A DNA stretch of 64,000 bases from Saprospiraceae bacterium (GTDB taxonomy: Bacteria > Bacteroidota > Bacteroidia > Chitinophagales > Saprospiraceae). Location: NCBI GenBank assembly GCA_021604865.1, contig BQJU01000038.1, positions 1 to 64,000 of the forward strand, read 5' to 3'. Positions 15,305 to 25,800 of the stretch are shown here, piece by piece; the stretch's first letter is position 1; each line of letters begins with the position of its first letter. A program made the position numbers and the translations under genes. The notes beneath the pieces were generated by a model. The model did not search any database and was not told the DNA's origin. It was given only the letters and a program-made list of their open reading frames with translations.

Positions 15305-16090
15305 TTAGATTTTCTTTTCTTTTGCCAAGTCTTCAGATAGTTTTTTGGCATAGGCTTCATGCGCCGCCTTATCTTCCCTAGCTTTTTCACCATAATAGAT
15401 AAAACCCATGGCTTTGCGACTGCGGTTGGCACTTTTGTTGCCATCTGCCCGATGGATGGTTAGGGAATGATGCACTAGTAGGTCCCCTGCTTTTGTTGGA
15501 AAAAAAACTTCATTTTTAAGGTCCTCCGGTGTCCCAAAGTCTACAATGCCTTGTGAAAACCCCAGTACATTCGTGCGCCCATGGGCACGAATTCCTTTTT
15601 TATGAGACCCTCTAACATATCGAACACATCCATTCTCTTCATCCACATCTTCCAATGCCATCCACATCGTTACCGCTTCATTGGGTTCCAACATAAAATA
15701 GTAGCCATCCTGATGTGCAGGAGTTTCTTGGCCTATCTTTGCGGGCTTGTTAAAGTACTGGATATTTTTGCCAACCACCTTGTCATTCAATAAAATCGAT
15801 GCCAGTTTTTCAAAACGACTGTCAAACATCATCTGATGGAAAAAGTCATCAAATTCAAACAACCGTTGTAATTGTTTCAATGTATTAGGGGCTGATTTGT
15901 CTTCGTAATACACCATTTCCGAAGGCATTTCAGGTACCTTGTTTTGGATGAAATCAGCCAGCTTCTCTTTGACAGAAGTGATTTCTTCTTCGTTCAAAAA
16001 ATGGGGAAAGAAGATAAATCCATTTTCCTCAAAGGACTGTTTTAGGTTGACTTGCAAATGCTCATCCTGCAAATCTTCAATTCGATTCAT
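15305..16090 (-). CDS. Phytanoyl-CoA dioxygenase (PhyH) family oxygenase
   Basis: 261 residues with the Fe(II)/2-oxoglutarate dioxygenase signature: metal ligands H126-x-D128 (PAHQDGYYF) and a distal histidine (about H213 in LTIHRADGNKS), followed by arginines (R223/R225) suited to binding 2-oxoglutarate. It has no signal peptide, so it acts in the cytoplasm. It sits 11 bases upstream of the esterase gene and 55 bases after the lyase gene in the sialic-acid operon. It could hydroxylate or demethylate a modified sugar acid or amino sugar before entry into the pathway. The substrate is unknown and this family is very broad. Confidence 0.8.
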   Translation of the reverse strand: MNRIEDLQDEHLQVNLKQSFEENGFIFFPHFLNEEEITSVKEKLADFIQNKVPEMPSEMVYYEDKSAPNTLKQLQRLFEFDDFFHQMMFDSRFEKLASILLNDKVVGKNIQYFNKPAKIGQETPAHQDGYYFMLEPNEAVTMWMALEDVDEENGCVRYVRGSHKKGIRAHGRTNVLGFSQGIVDFGTPEDLKNEVFFPTKAGDLLVHHSLTIHRADGNKSANRSRKAMGFIYYGEKAREDKAAHEAYAKKLSEDLAKEKKI

Positions 16091-16145
16091 GATCGTTTGT
16101 TAATTTGATTCAACTGGAAACTTTAATGCGCCTATTTTTTGGTGC

Positions 16146-17057
16146 TTAAACTTTACTACAAAAATCAAAAAAACCAATTTCCTTCAGGTCCTTTTCTAGC
16201 GCTATAAGGTCTTTATCAGTAGGGGACTGAATCGGTGCCCGAAACCATCCACAATCTAAACCGATGATTTTCATAAAGGCTTTTCCCGCTCCAATACCAC
16301 CGTATTTTACCAATAACTCAATCATTTTGACCGACTTTTGCTGAAGTTGCTCAGCCTCCTGCATTTTGCCTTTTTGAAAAGCTTCGTTAATCTGGTTGTA
16401 CAATGGAGCAGCGTAGTTGTAAGTGCTACCCACAGCTCCCTTAGTTCCTGCCGCCAGGCCTGATAAAAATGCTTCATCAATTCCCCAAAGCATATCGTAT
16501 TTGCCGTCTTTAAACATCCGGCAAGTATGAAAATCCATGATGTTTGAAGCCGTAAATTTGATGCCTGCCAGATTGGGAATTTGGTCATCTGCCAGGGCTA
16601 GAAACTTGCTCATCATGAAATTACCTCCAGTCAATCCTGGGATATGGTAGTAATAGAAAGGTAATTCCGGTGTCGTTTCTGCCACTGATTTACAAAAACG
16701 GACCAATTGAGCTTCATCGGCAGGTCTGAAATAATAGGGGCATAATATGGAAATGCCATCCATATTGTGTTGGCGGGCATGAAGTGCCAGCTCTTGTATT
16801 TCTTTAAGACAAGTGCCGCCAAGCATAAATAGCGCTTTCAGCTTATTGCCTTTTATCTTGCCCCATTGCTGCATTACCTGCTTCTTTTCTTCAAAATTCA
16901 AGGATACACCTTCCCCGGTGGAACCACAAATAAAAGCAGCGGTAACATCATTCTTTTCATACAAGCGTGCGAGCTTTTCTATTTGCCCTAAAGCTAATTC
17001 ACCTTGTTTATCAAGCGGCGTGAAAGGCGCCGCTACTAATCCTTTTATTTTTTGCAT
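16146..17057 (-). CDS. nanA: N-acetylneuraminate lyase
   Basis: 303 residues, the normal length of class I aldolases of the DHDPS/NAL family. The GSTGEG motif is at 45-50, the catalytic tyrosine (Y137 in FYYYHIP) and the Schiff-base lysine (K167 in AGIKFTASN) are present at the positions expected for N-acetylneuraminate lyases. It splits N-acetylneuraminate into pyruvate and N-acetylmannosamine in the cytoplasm. The neighbours support this over dihydrodipicolinate synthase: the symporter fused to a sialic-acid mutarotase is 11 bases upstream, an AGE-family epimerase comes next and a sialidase lies downstream. Confidence 0.93.
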   Translation of the reverse strand: MQKIKGLVAAPFTPLDKQGELALGQIEKLARLYEKNDVTAAFICGSTGEGVSLNFEEKKQVMQQWGKIKGNKLKALFMLGGTCLKEIQELALHARQHNMDGISILCPYYFRPADEAQLVRFCKSVAETTPELPFYYYHIPGLTGGNFMMSKFLALADDQIPNLAGIKFTASNIMDFHTCRMFKDGKYDMLWGIDEAFLSGLAAGTKGAVGSTYNYAAPLYNQINEAFQKGKMQEAEQLQQKSVKMIELLVKYGGIGAGKAFMKIIGLDCGWFRAPIQSPTDKDLIALEKDLKEIGFFDFCSKV

Positions 17058-17068
17058 TTTGTATTGAT

Positions 17069-19768
17069 TTAAACGACAATTTTTTCACTCTTTTTCAAAG
17101 CGGTTGCATTTTTTAAAACCTGGTAGGTATACTGTTCTTTTTGAACACTGTTTCCTCCAAAAAGCAAACTGACGATATAACCGATAATTATACTCGAAGA
17201 CATACCCGTGAAGGCATACATCAACAAATGGATGTCGGTGTATTCCTTGATGAAATATTGTAAAAATCCACTTGCGATTAAGCCGGCAATAGCCCCGGTG
17301 CCATTGGCTTTTTTACTAAAAATGCCCAATAAGAAAATACCGCCCAATCCTCCGGTAAAAAGCCCAATGATCATATTAAATTGATCCCATAAGGACGAGA
17401 TACCCCAACTAGCCATGAGCAAGGCCAGACTTGTGCCCATTACACCAATTATAATGGTAATCTTACGGGCAAGTCTGAGGTATGATTTTTCCTGCTTAAG
17501 TGGTTTTAATCGGCGAAAAAAATCAGTAGTGATTACCGTTGAAACAGAGTTCATACTACTGTCCAAACTCGACATGGATGCTGCAAAAATGGCAGCGATA
17601 AGCAAACCCGAAACACCATTGGGCAAGCTATTGATGATATACCAGGGGAAAATGGCATCATTTCTTTCCATGATGGGATTTAGGGCTGCGGGATTCACTT
17701 TGTAATGTACAAATAGCAATGTTCCCAAGGAGAAGAAAATTAAGGCGGAAGGCAATGTAAGCCAGGCGCTTATCGTAATTCCCTTGGCAGCACTTTTTTC
17801 ATCTTTAGTGGTCAGGTAACGTTGGATAACCGTTTGATCACTACCATATTGCACCAGATTGGCGGCAAATCCACCGATGATAACAACCCATAGGGTAGGG
17901 GTGGCAAGGCTCAGATCTAAATCGAAAATTTGGGTCTTATTGTATTGGGTTATATAAGTGGAAATATCGTTGCTGTCCAAGCTAAAATAAAGTAAAGCAA
18001 GACTTAACAGTGAGCCTCCTAATAAAACCAGTACCTGCAAAACGTCCGTCCAGATCACTGCTTCGATCCCTCCTATAACGGTGTACAAAATACTCAAAAT
18101 GCCCATGGAGAGAATACAGAAATATACATCAATACCAGTGACCACAGAAAGAGCCAATGAGGGTAGCAATAAGACAATACCAAGTCTGCCTAATTGTAGG
18201 AAAACATACATTGAACTACCAATGAGCCTTGCAGCAAGATTGAAACGCAGTTCAAGATATTCGTAAGCAGTAGTCAGGTTGAACCTCCGGTAAAAGGGCA
18301 AAATGAAACGGATGATAAAAGGCGCCACCATGATGATGGTCATCAATAGGAAGAAATAGAGCCAATTGGTTGCAAAAGTCTTGGCAGGAATGGCCATAAA
18401 GGTGATCGCGCTCAATTGAGTGCCAAAAATACTCAGCCCGGCAGCCCACCACGGAATGCGATTTCCTCCTTTAAAGAAGTCGTCAGTACTGTGTTGATTT
18501 TTGGAAAAGACAAAACCCATGCCCACCATCAACAATAAATAGATCAGCAATATGGCGTAATTGAGGGTACCAAAGGAGGTTTTGTTTACAATATCGCCAG
18601 CCATTATATTAGGGGTGCGAATGCAGGGTGAAATTTCCCCTGAAGGGATTAAAATTTTATCGCCCCATTTTAAAGCGGTAGTTGTGACCTGGCTACCTTT
18701 TGGCAAGGCACTGATTTTTATCCACGTTTCCGTAATGGTATGAAAAGCCCATACTTCCTTGGAAAATCCGGAATGATTGATGAGAATGGAATCTCTTTCC
18801 TTTAGTAACGATGCATATTGATCACCTTCCTTTTCCAGTGCCAAATCTGCGCCCAATTGTTCAAGCCTGTTAAGTGTTTTTCCTTCAGCACCACCAAAAA
18901 GTAAAATATGGTTAGCGCCAATGGCAAGTCCGGTCCCGGCAGATATTGGCCATTCCTGTCCAGCCCCATTTTTATGCTGGCCAAGATTGGCCCATTGATT
19001 CGTTTTGGGATTATAAACATAAACATCTGAAAATAATTCGCTGGTGGCCTCCTCGCCTTTATACCGTCCTTTTATCAAATAGAAACAATCGTCTTCCCCA
19101 TTATTTTGTACCACGCCAACGGCATGCGTTCTGGAAGCGCCTTCCCATACAGGAAGTTTTTCCCAGCCCTGCTCAACTGCGGTCAGGTCCAAACTCCAAA
19201 AATATTTGCTATGGTCTCCCTCCCCGCTGGCCGCTATATAAATTTTATTGCTGATAATGCCACCTGACATATTTGCCAAAGGCACAGGTAGGGATGGTAA
19301 GTCTTCAATTTCAATCTCTTTTTGTTTTTCATCCCATTTCAAATAAAATACACTAGAAGATGGTTTGTCACCATTTGTGCCGCCTGCGCAAACCAATCCG
19401 TATGGAGTAGATACCGTCAGGCCATAAGCTATTTTTTGAGGCAGAATAAATTGTTTTTCCTCATACCATTTGTAGGTGTCATTGGCCAATCTTTCAAGGA
19501 TGAAAATATTTTTATGAAAAACCTTTTGCCCACCTTCCCAGGCCGGCCCATCTGGAAAATTCGCGCCACCTGCAATGATCAAAACATTGTTATGAATACC
19601 GGTAAAGGCTCCCGCTAAACCGGGTTGATTGGATTCTCCTTTTAATGGAGGAATAGTGGCCATTTCTGACCAATCAATATGGATAGGTGGCAGATGCTCA
19701 TTTTTACTTCCTTCAGCAAAACCAAAAGAAAAAGAGAAGACCGCAAACAGAAATAGAAATGCTCTCAT
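17069..19768 (-). CDS. Kelch mutarotase (NanM-like) fused to sodium:solute symporter
   Basis: 899 residues. A signal peptide (MRAFLFLFAVFSFSFGFAEG) leads into about 370 residues of Kelch-type repeats resembling the cyclically permuted mutarotase family related to NanM. From about 385 to 880 follows a sodium:solute symporter of the SSS family with some 13 hydrophobic helices, including the GGNRIPWWAAGLSIFGTQLS region typical of the first core helices. The fusion couples anomer conversion of released sialic acid in the periplasm to its sodium-driven uptake. It lies 6 bases after the epimerase gene and 11 bases before the lyase. The substrate assignment to sialic acid rests on these neighbours. 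Confidence 0.9.
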   Translation of the reverse strand: MRAFLFLFAVFSFSFGFAEGSKNEHLPPIHIDWSEMATIPPLKGESNQPGLAGAFTGIHNNVLIIAGGANFPDGPAWEGGQKVFHKNIFILERLANDTYKWYEEKQFILPQKIAYGLTVSTPYGLVCAGGTNGDKPSSSVFYLKWDEKQKEIEIEDLPSLPVPLANMSGGIISNKIYIAASGEGDHSKYFWSLDLTAVEQGWEKLPVWEGASRTHAVGVVQNNGEDDCFYLIKGRYKGEEATSELFSDVYVYNPKTNQWANLGQHKNGAGQEWPISAGTGLAIGANHILLFGGAEGKTLNRLEQLGADLALEKEGDQYASLLKERDSILINHSGFSKEVWAFHTITETWIKISALPKGSQVTTTALKWGDKILIPSGEISPCIRTPNIMAGDIVNKTSFGTLNYAILLIYLLLMVGMGFVFSKNQHSTDDFFKGGNRIPWWAAGLSIFGTQLSAITFMAIPAKTFATNWLYFFLLMTIIMVAPFIIRFILPFYRRFNLTTAYEYLELRFNLAARLIGSSMYVFLQLGRLGIVLLLPSLALSVVTGIDVYFCILSMGILSILYTVIGGIEAVIWTDVLQVLVLLGGSLLSLALLYFSLDSNDISTYITQYNKTQIFDLDLSLATPTLWVVIIGGFAANLVQYGSDQTVIQRYLTTKDEKSAAKGITISAWLTLPSALIFFSLGTLLFVHYKVNPAALNPIMERNDAIFPWYIINSLPNGVSGLLIAAIFAASMSSLDSSMNSVSTVITTDFFRRLKPLKQEKSYLRLARKITIIIGVMGTSLALLMASWGISSLWDQFNMIIGLFTGGLGGIFLLGIFSKKANGTGAIAGLIASGFLQYFIKEYTDIHLLMYAFTGMSSSIIIGYIVSLLFGGNSVQKEQYTYQVLKNATALKKSEKIVV

Positions 19769-19774
19769 ATGGTT

Positions 19775-20956
19775 TTATCTATTAAGATTTTCAATCGCTT
19801 TAAAATTTTTCCAACATTCAAATAATGCCCTGGGGAGATGAAAGCATCCTTTCCATTTTCCACCTTTAAGGGTCAACAATTTATTGCCCTCACGATTCAA
19901 GTAACCAAACCATTCTCCTTTTTCTCTATCGGGAAATCTTGCCCAGGTATAATGATGAACTTTTTCATACCATTCTTTTACATCATTGCGGCCGGTGAGC
20001 AGGTAAGCTCTTGACAAAGCCACCAAAGCTTCCAGGTGCACCCACCATAGTTTTTGGTCCCATTCCAATTGTTGAGGTGGCGCTCCTTTGCTATCCATGA
20101 AATAATAAATGCCACCATATTCTTTATCCCAGCTATGGTCCAGAATATGCAAACATAGGTCAGTCGTTTGGGTGATCAGTTCAGGGCGATTTAGCCTTTT
20201 GGCAATATCCATCAAAAACCACATCGCCTCTATGCCGTGTCCGGGATTGAGATGCCGACCTTCGAAGGTGTCCAGAAAACGTCCTTCAGTACCATTGTAT
20301 TCATGAATCAGTCCCGTTTGGGGATTGTAGTGTTTTGTAAGTATTTGTTGTACACAGTTTTCATAAATCTTTACGACCGCTTCTTTCGACAATAAGTCCT
20401 CCATCTCATAGGTCAGATAGGCCGTCATCATTGGTAAACCAAAAGATTCCAGAGGACGAACACCCGTGGATTTTTCAAATTTCCCTTTGGGGTTGTCCAA
20501 CCTATCCATGTATTTTTGATAGGTGGTTAACGCAATAGCCAGGGACTCCTGATCGCCAGATGCTTTTGCATACTCATAGAAACCTAATGCCGCAAAACAA
20601 TCTGAAAAAATATTAAAAGCATGGGTCAATGGTTTGCCTTCACGGGTCAAAGAGAAGTAAAAATTACCCTGCTCATCACGGCCGTGTTTTTTTAAAAAAC
20701 GAATGCCATTTTCGGCAATCTGTAACCACTTCTCGTTTTTTTCAAAACGGTTGTACAACATGGAAAAGGTCCAGATTTGCCGTCCCTGCAGCCACATGAA
20801 TTTATCGGTATCATACACCTTTCCTGTTTGATCCAGACAGGTGAAATACCCTCCAAATTCCTTATCTATAGAATGGTTTTCCCAAAAGGGGATAACACTT
20901 TCAAAGAGCTCTTTTTTATATTCAGAGCGGTAAGCTCTTGTCAATTCCGGTTTCAT
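19775..20956 (-). CDS. N-acylglucosamine 2-epimerase (AGE/RenBP) family
   Basis: 393 residues, full length for the AGE family with its (alpha/alpha)6 barrel. Recognisable stretches include FMWLQGRQIWTFS near the N-terminus, RHLNPGHGIEAMWFL with conserved histidine around 238, and EWDQKLWWVHLEAL. The reaction is interconversion of N-acetylmannosamine and N-acetylglucosamine. Placed between a sulfatase (4 bases upstream) and the sialic-acid symporter (6 bases downstream), and with the lyase in the same operon, it fits the step that turns ManNAc from the lyase into GlcNAc. No separate NanE or kinase gene is visible in the window. Confidence 0.88.
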   Translation of the reverse strand: MKPELTRAYRSEYKKELFESVIPFWENHSIDKEFGGYFTCLDQTGKVYDTDKFMWLQGRQIWTFSMLYNRFEKNEKWLQIAENGIRFLKKHGRDEQGNFYFSLTREGKPLTHAFNIFSDCFAALGFYEYAKASGDQESLAIALTTYQKYMDRLDNPKGKFEKSTGVRPLESFGLPMMTAYLTYEMEDLLSKEAVVKIYENCVQQILTKHYNPQTGLIHEYNGTEGRFLDTFEGRHLNPGHGIEAMWFLMDIAKRLNRPELITQTTDLCLHILDHSWDKEYGGIYYFMDSKGAPPQQLEWDQKLWWVHLEALVALSRAYLLTGRNDVKEWYEKVHHYTWARFPDREKGEWFGYLNREGNKLLTLKGGKWKGCFHLPRALFECWKNFKAIENLNR

Positions 20957-20960
20957 ATTA

Positions 20961-22484
20961 TTATTGTTTACCTAGTGCTGACCGGTCAAAATCAGCCACC
21001 CATTTTTCTAACTCCAGCTGCATTTCTTGTTTAACTTCAGGAAAAGCATCAGTAACATCGACGGTCTCTGCTTCGTCTTTTTTTAGATCATATAATTGAT
21101 AAGAGGCCCCGCCATCCACGCTTAATAACTTGAATGCTTCACCACTCATCGCAAATTGCCAGTTGTTGGCATTCTTCCGCCAATCTTTTCCCCGAAGTGG
21201 TGAAATGAAAAATATCGGTGCTTCTCTGAATTCTTTGGTTCCATCGAGAATGGGCAGTACATTTTCACCATCTATAGCATGGTTGTTTTCCAATTGAAGG
21301 GCAGCCAGCACGGTAGGATAGATATCCATAGTAGATATTGGTTGAGAAATGCTTTTTGCCTGAGGAAATCGTTTGGGTAAAGAAACAAATGCAGGCACCC
21401 GAATACCGCCTTCATATAAGGTCCCTTTCTTGCCTCTATATGGGCCTGCGGAATTAAAATCATGGATATAGGAAGGCCCATTATCGCTATTGAACCAGAG
21501 GAGGGTATTGTCGAAAATGCCCAGGCTTTTTAATTCATCTTCCAGTCTACCTACCTGTGCATCCATGGCGGAAATGCTGCCATACCAATGTTCTTCTTCA
21601 ATAGAAAGATTTAAGGAATCATAGATAGCGCGATGTTCGTTTCCCGCAGCGATTGGAGAATGAACAGCATGAAACCAGATAACGGCAAAAAAGGGCTTTT
21701 TATCAGCGGCCTGCTGTTTAATAAAATTTAAAGCCTGATCCATAATGATTCTGGAATCATCACCTTCCAAACCTTTTGTCACCTTTTGGCCTTCCCCTGT
21801 CCAGTAAGAACAGTACCAGGGATAAACTCCGGGAAGGTCGCTTGTTTCTCCTTTTTCAACGGCCCTGTCCATCAGCATTTTGTAATCAGGGCCTGGTTGG
21901 GGAAGCCTGAATTGGCCGGCACCCCAAACGGTGGGGTTATATAATGGCACCATCGTTTCAGTAGAAAAACAATGCTCAAACCCATTTTCCCAGGGAGGGC
22001 TATAAAATTTTTCATTTTCTGGAAGGCCACCACGGGTACCATCTCTTACTGTTCTTGAAAGTGTACCAGCGTGCCATTTTCCAAAATGTCCGGTGGCAAA
22101 ACCATGCTGCTTTAATTTTTCTGCAAGGGTCGTTTCTTCCAGCGGTATGGCTCCGGTGTCAGCCCATGGAACACCCACCCGGCAAGGTGTCTTTCCGGTC
22201 AGGCAGCTAGCTCTGGTAGGAGAACAAACGGGCGCCGCTGCGTAGAAACGATTCAGTCGTATATTGGCAGCTGCCAGTTGGTCTAACCGGGGAGTTTTTA
22301 CAATAGCATTTCCATTATAAGCTACATCCCCCCAGCCTTGATCATCAGACATCACCAAAATGACATTGGTGGGATTTTGAGTGACCTTTTCTGGCTTGGC
22401 ATCCGAGCAACCTATAAAACTAAACCCTTTCACCAGGAGAAGCATCAACAGGAACCATCGATAGGTTAATTTAGATTTCATCAA
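20961..22484 (-). CDS. Sulfatase (S1 family), lipoprotein
   Basis: 507 residues with a lipoprotein signal (FIGC26) and the alkaline-phosphatase-like sulfatase fold. The formylglycine motif C87-S-P-T-R91 (VCSPTRASCLTG) is intact. Metal-binding Asp residues appear in VMSDDQGWGD (46-53) and NSDNGPSY. The first gene of the minus-strand operon, divergent from susC, it probably removes sulfate esters from host or algal glycans. Activity would need a formylglycine-generating enzyme or anaerobic maturase encoded elsewhere; the SUMF-domain protein at 58250 is a GldJ-type protein and probably not that enzyme. The exact sugar position is unknown. Confidence 0.9.
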   Translation of the reverse strand: MMKSKLTYRWFLLMLLLVKGFSFIGCSDAKPEKVTQNPTNVILVMSDDQGWGDVAYNGNAIVKTPRLDQLAAANIRLNRFYAAAPVCSPTRASCLTGKTPCRVGVPWADTGAIPLEETTLAEKLKQHGFATGHFGKWHAGTLSRTVRDGTRGGLPENEKFYSPPWENGFEHCFSTETMVPLYNPTVWGAGQFRLPQPGPDYKMLMDRAVEKGETSDLPGVYPWYCSYWTGEGQKVTKGLEGDDSRIIMDQALNFIKQQAADKKPFFAVIWFHAVHSPIAAGNEHRAIYDSLNLSIEEEHWYGSISAMDAQVGRLEDELKSLGIFDNTLLWFNSDNGPSYIHDFNSAGPYRGKKGTLYEGGIRVPAFVSLPKRFPQAKSISQPISTMDIYPTVLAALQLENNHAIDGENVLPILDGTKEFREAPIFFISPLRGKDWRKNANNWQFAMSGEAFKLLSVDGGASYQLYDLKKDEAETVDVTDAFPEVKQEMQLELEKWVADFDRSALGKQ

Positions 22485-22824
22485 AAGGTTGAGTATAAAT
22501 GAATCAATAACCCAAAGATGTGCTATTTATCTATTTTTGAACGGCCGGATCATATCGGACAAGTCCTCATTTTTTATGCATAGGGGCCAATTTTCTCAAA
22601 CAGGTGGTCGAAAAGTCTCAATTTTCTAAAAAAGCCGTAAAATCGGAATTCATTTTACCGGAAATACTGATGATAAAGGCCAGATTTTTTTAAAAATATT
22701 TTTTCACGCCTAAGGAGCTTAGAGAAGATTCTTCCCTTTTTTGATACAGAATGGACCCTTCCTATACCTGTTTTCTCCCTAAAATTGCTGAACAAATGAT
22801 TTAATCACAAAATTTAAGCCCGTT
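22485..22824. other. Divergent intergenic region, sulfatase operon / susC
   Basis: A 340-bp AT-rich region that must hold promoters for both arms of the sialoglycan locus. I see one TAnnTTTG-like box on the plus strand (TATTTTTG, 22532-22539) but no matching -33 element, and it is nearly 290 bases from the susC start. No long inverted repeat or operator is obvious. Confidence 0.4.
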
Positions 22825-25800
22825 ATGAAAGAATATTCTACTACCTTTTTAAAAAGGGTATTATTCCTGGCAGTCTTGGTTGCAGGAATATTAAGTACGC
22901 CAACAGCAGTCTCAGGCTTTAGCTTGCCGCATGAGCGGAACCTGGATGAAATCACGGTAAAAGGCACTGTTACTGATGGGGAAGTAACCCTTATTGGAGT
23001 ATCCATAATAGTAAAGGGTACTTCAATAGGAACCGTTACTGATGCAGATGGCAACTTTGAAATCATTGCCCCCGGTCCTGACGAGGTTTTAGTCTTTTCC
23101 TATATAGGTTATACCACGGTGGAAGTCCCAATAAATGGAAGAAGTGAAATTACCCTCAAAATGGAATCTTCTTCTTCTGTATTGGATGAGGTTGTTGTGA
23201 TTGGTTATGGTGAGCAATCCAGAACAACATTAACAACTTCTGTTTCAAAGCTGGATGACAGAGTATTAGACAATATTCCCTTTTCTAATGCCGCCTCTGC
23301 ACTACAAGGAACGGTATCGGGCTTAAGAGTACAAACAACAACAGGGCAACCTGGTTCGGCTCCTTCCGTTATCCTCAGAGGCGGTACTTCCATCAATGAC
23401 CCGAATGGGGCGTCACCATTATATATTATAGATGGCGTGATCCGGGACAATATCAATGATCTGAACCCAAATGATATTGAATCACTACAAGTCCTGAAAG
23501 ATGCAGCGTCAACCTCTATTTATGGAGCAAGAGGTTCAAATGGTGTCATCATTGTCACCACAAAAACAGGGAAATTTGGTGAATCAAGAATTTCCTACAA
23601 TTATTCTATGGGTGCCTCAAATTTGGCAGAGCGTTATGATCTGGTAAATGCAAGAGACTACCTTTATTACGGCCGTCTTGGCGTAGCTGCCACGGGAGAA
23701 CGTCACCCGGAGCGGTTATCAAGATTAGATTTACCAGTAGGCTATGGTATAGGCAATGATCTGACTAACAATACTGGCTTTACGCCTCAGTACCTGACGC
23801 CGGAAAATGAACACAAGCTAAATGAAGGCTGGGAAAGCATGCCTGACCCGATTGATCCTTCCCAAACCATTATTTTTAAAAATACTGACTGGCAGGATGT
23901 TTTATTCCGTACCGGCATTACACACGACCATTATTTGTCTTTTTCTGGTGGCGGCGAGAATTCCAGCTTTGATTTGGGAGTTGGTTATCAGGACAATGAA
24001 GGTATTGGCATTGGTACAGGATATCAGCGATTTACGGGAAAACTGAATGGAGACCTTCGGGTGCGAGATAACGTCACCATCTTTGGAAAAGTGAGTTTTT
24101 CTAATTCAAAGGACGAATCTGTTTATAATACGAATCAATTGTTTCAACGGGCATTGGGTTTGCCTCCGACAGCAAAATATACTTTTGAAGATGGCACTTT
24201 TGCTCCCGGACAAAACAGAAGTATCGGAAACCCGGCCTACCACCTAAATAATCTGGACAGGTCCCGAGACCTCAAAAGATTGACGATGGTAATTGGTGGA
24301 AACTGGGAAATTGTAGAAGGATTGACCTTTGAACCTTATGCTGCATTTTATATGTCGCAGGAGAGAATTGACCAGTTTCAAAAATCCTATTTTAATAATG
24401 CTACTCAGTTTATTGATTCCCGCGACGCCATCGGTTTTTTCTCAGACTATCAGACTCAGCAATATGAAGGGGTGTTGACTTATTCCAAGAGTTTTAATAA
24501 TGCCCACAATTTTCAAGTAAAAGGCGGAGTATCTTATTACAATCGAGGAGCCTACGAATTAGAAGCGAGAGGAAGAGGCGCTGCATCTGATCTGATTTCC
24601 ACTTTGAATGCAGCAGCAGAACCAACAAGTGTATCCAGTGAATTAACCAACCAAAGAATTATCGGCTATTTTGGTAGAGTAACCTATGATTATCAACGCA
24701 AATATTTGTTCTCTGCCAGTGCGCGTTACGATGGTGCTTCCAACCTTGGAGACAACAACAAATGGGGATTCTTTCCCGGCGTTTCTGCAGGATGGAATGT
24801 CCACCGGGAACAGTTTTGGGATGCCATGCCCGATATGGTCAGCACTCTGAAGTTGAGGGCTAGTTATGGGGTGAATGGTAATTTGGGTAACCTTTCTGAT
24901 TTTCATGCACAAGGACAATATAGCGTTGGCCAGATATACAATGGCATAGCTGCCGTACAAAATACCCGCCTGGCCAATCAGGACCTGCAATGGGAAGAAT
25001 CTAAAACTTTTGACTTCGGTTTTGATTTAGGCATCCTGAATAACCGCATCAATATCTTATTTGATTTCTATCGTAGAGAGACCAATAACCTCCTGACTAA
25101 CCTGGACTTACCACAAAATACGGGCTTCTCCAGCATTTTGACCAACCTTGGATCACTGGAAAACAAGGGCGTAGAGCTGGATATCAATGCTAATATTATC
25201 AATACACAAGGCGGATTTCAATGGGATGTTGGTTTTAATGCGGCTTACAACAAAAATAAGATCCTGAAATTGCCTGAAAATGGAAATGAGAATAACCGTA
25301 TCGGTGGTTTTGAAGTGTTTGACCCAGGTTCAGGAAAATATATCTGGGTAGCAGGATTGCAGGAAGGACAAGCTATCGGAGAATTATATACCTACCAAAA
25401 ACTAGGTGTTTATGCAACAGATGAAGAAGCCGCTGCCGGTCCAATAGATTTATTGGTACCAGGTGCAGACAAATCCAAACTGGGTGGTGATGTTATTTTT
25501 CTGGATGTAGACGGTAATGGAGAGATTGATACCAGAGATCGGGTATATGCCGGAAATATCTATCCAGACTGGACCGGTGGGTTTTCCAATTTCTTTAGCT
25601 ATAAAGGTTTTGGATTGACTATTCGGACTGACTTTGCAATTGGGCATACCATTCGCAATAGAACAAATGCCACTTTTATGGGACAATTCCAAGGAGACAT
25701 TGGCATCCTGAATGATATTAAGAATTCCTGGGAAAACCAAGGAGATATAACCGACATACCAAGATACTATTGGGCTGACCAGCTGGCTCAAAACAGTCAG

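Noticed and set aside
22532-22539. TATTTTTG box as the susC promoter
   Set aside because: It is almost 290 bases from the start codon and lacks a -33 element. The region is AT-rich, so chance matches are common.
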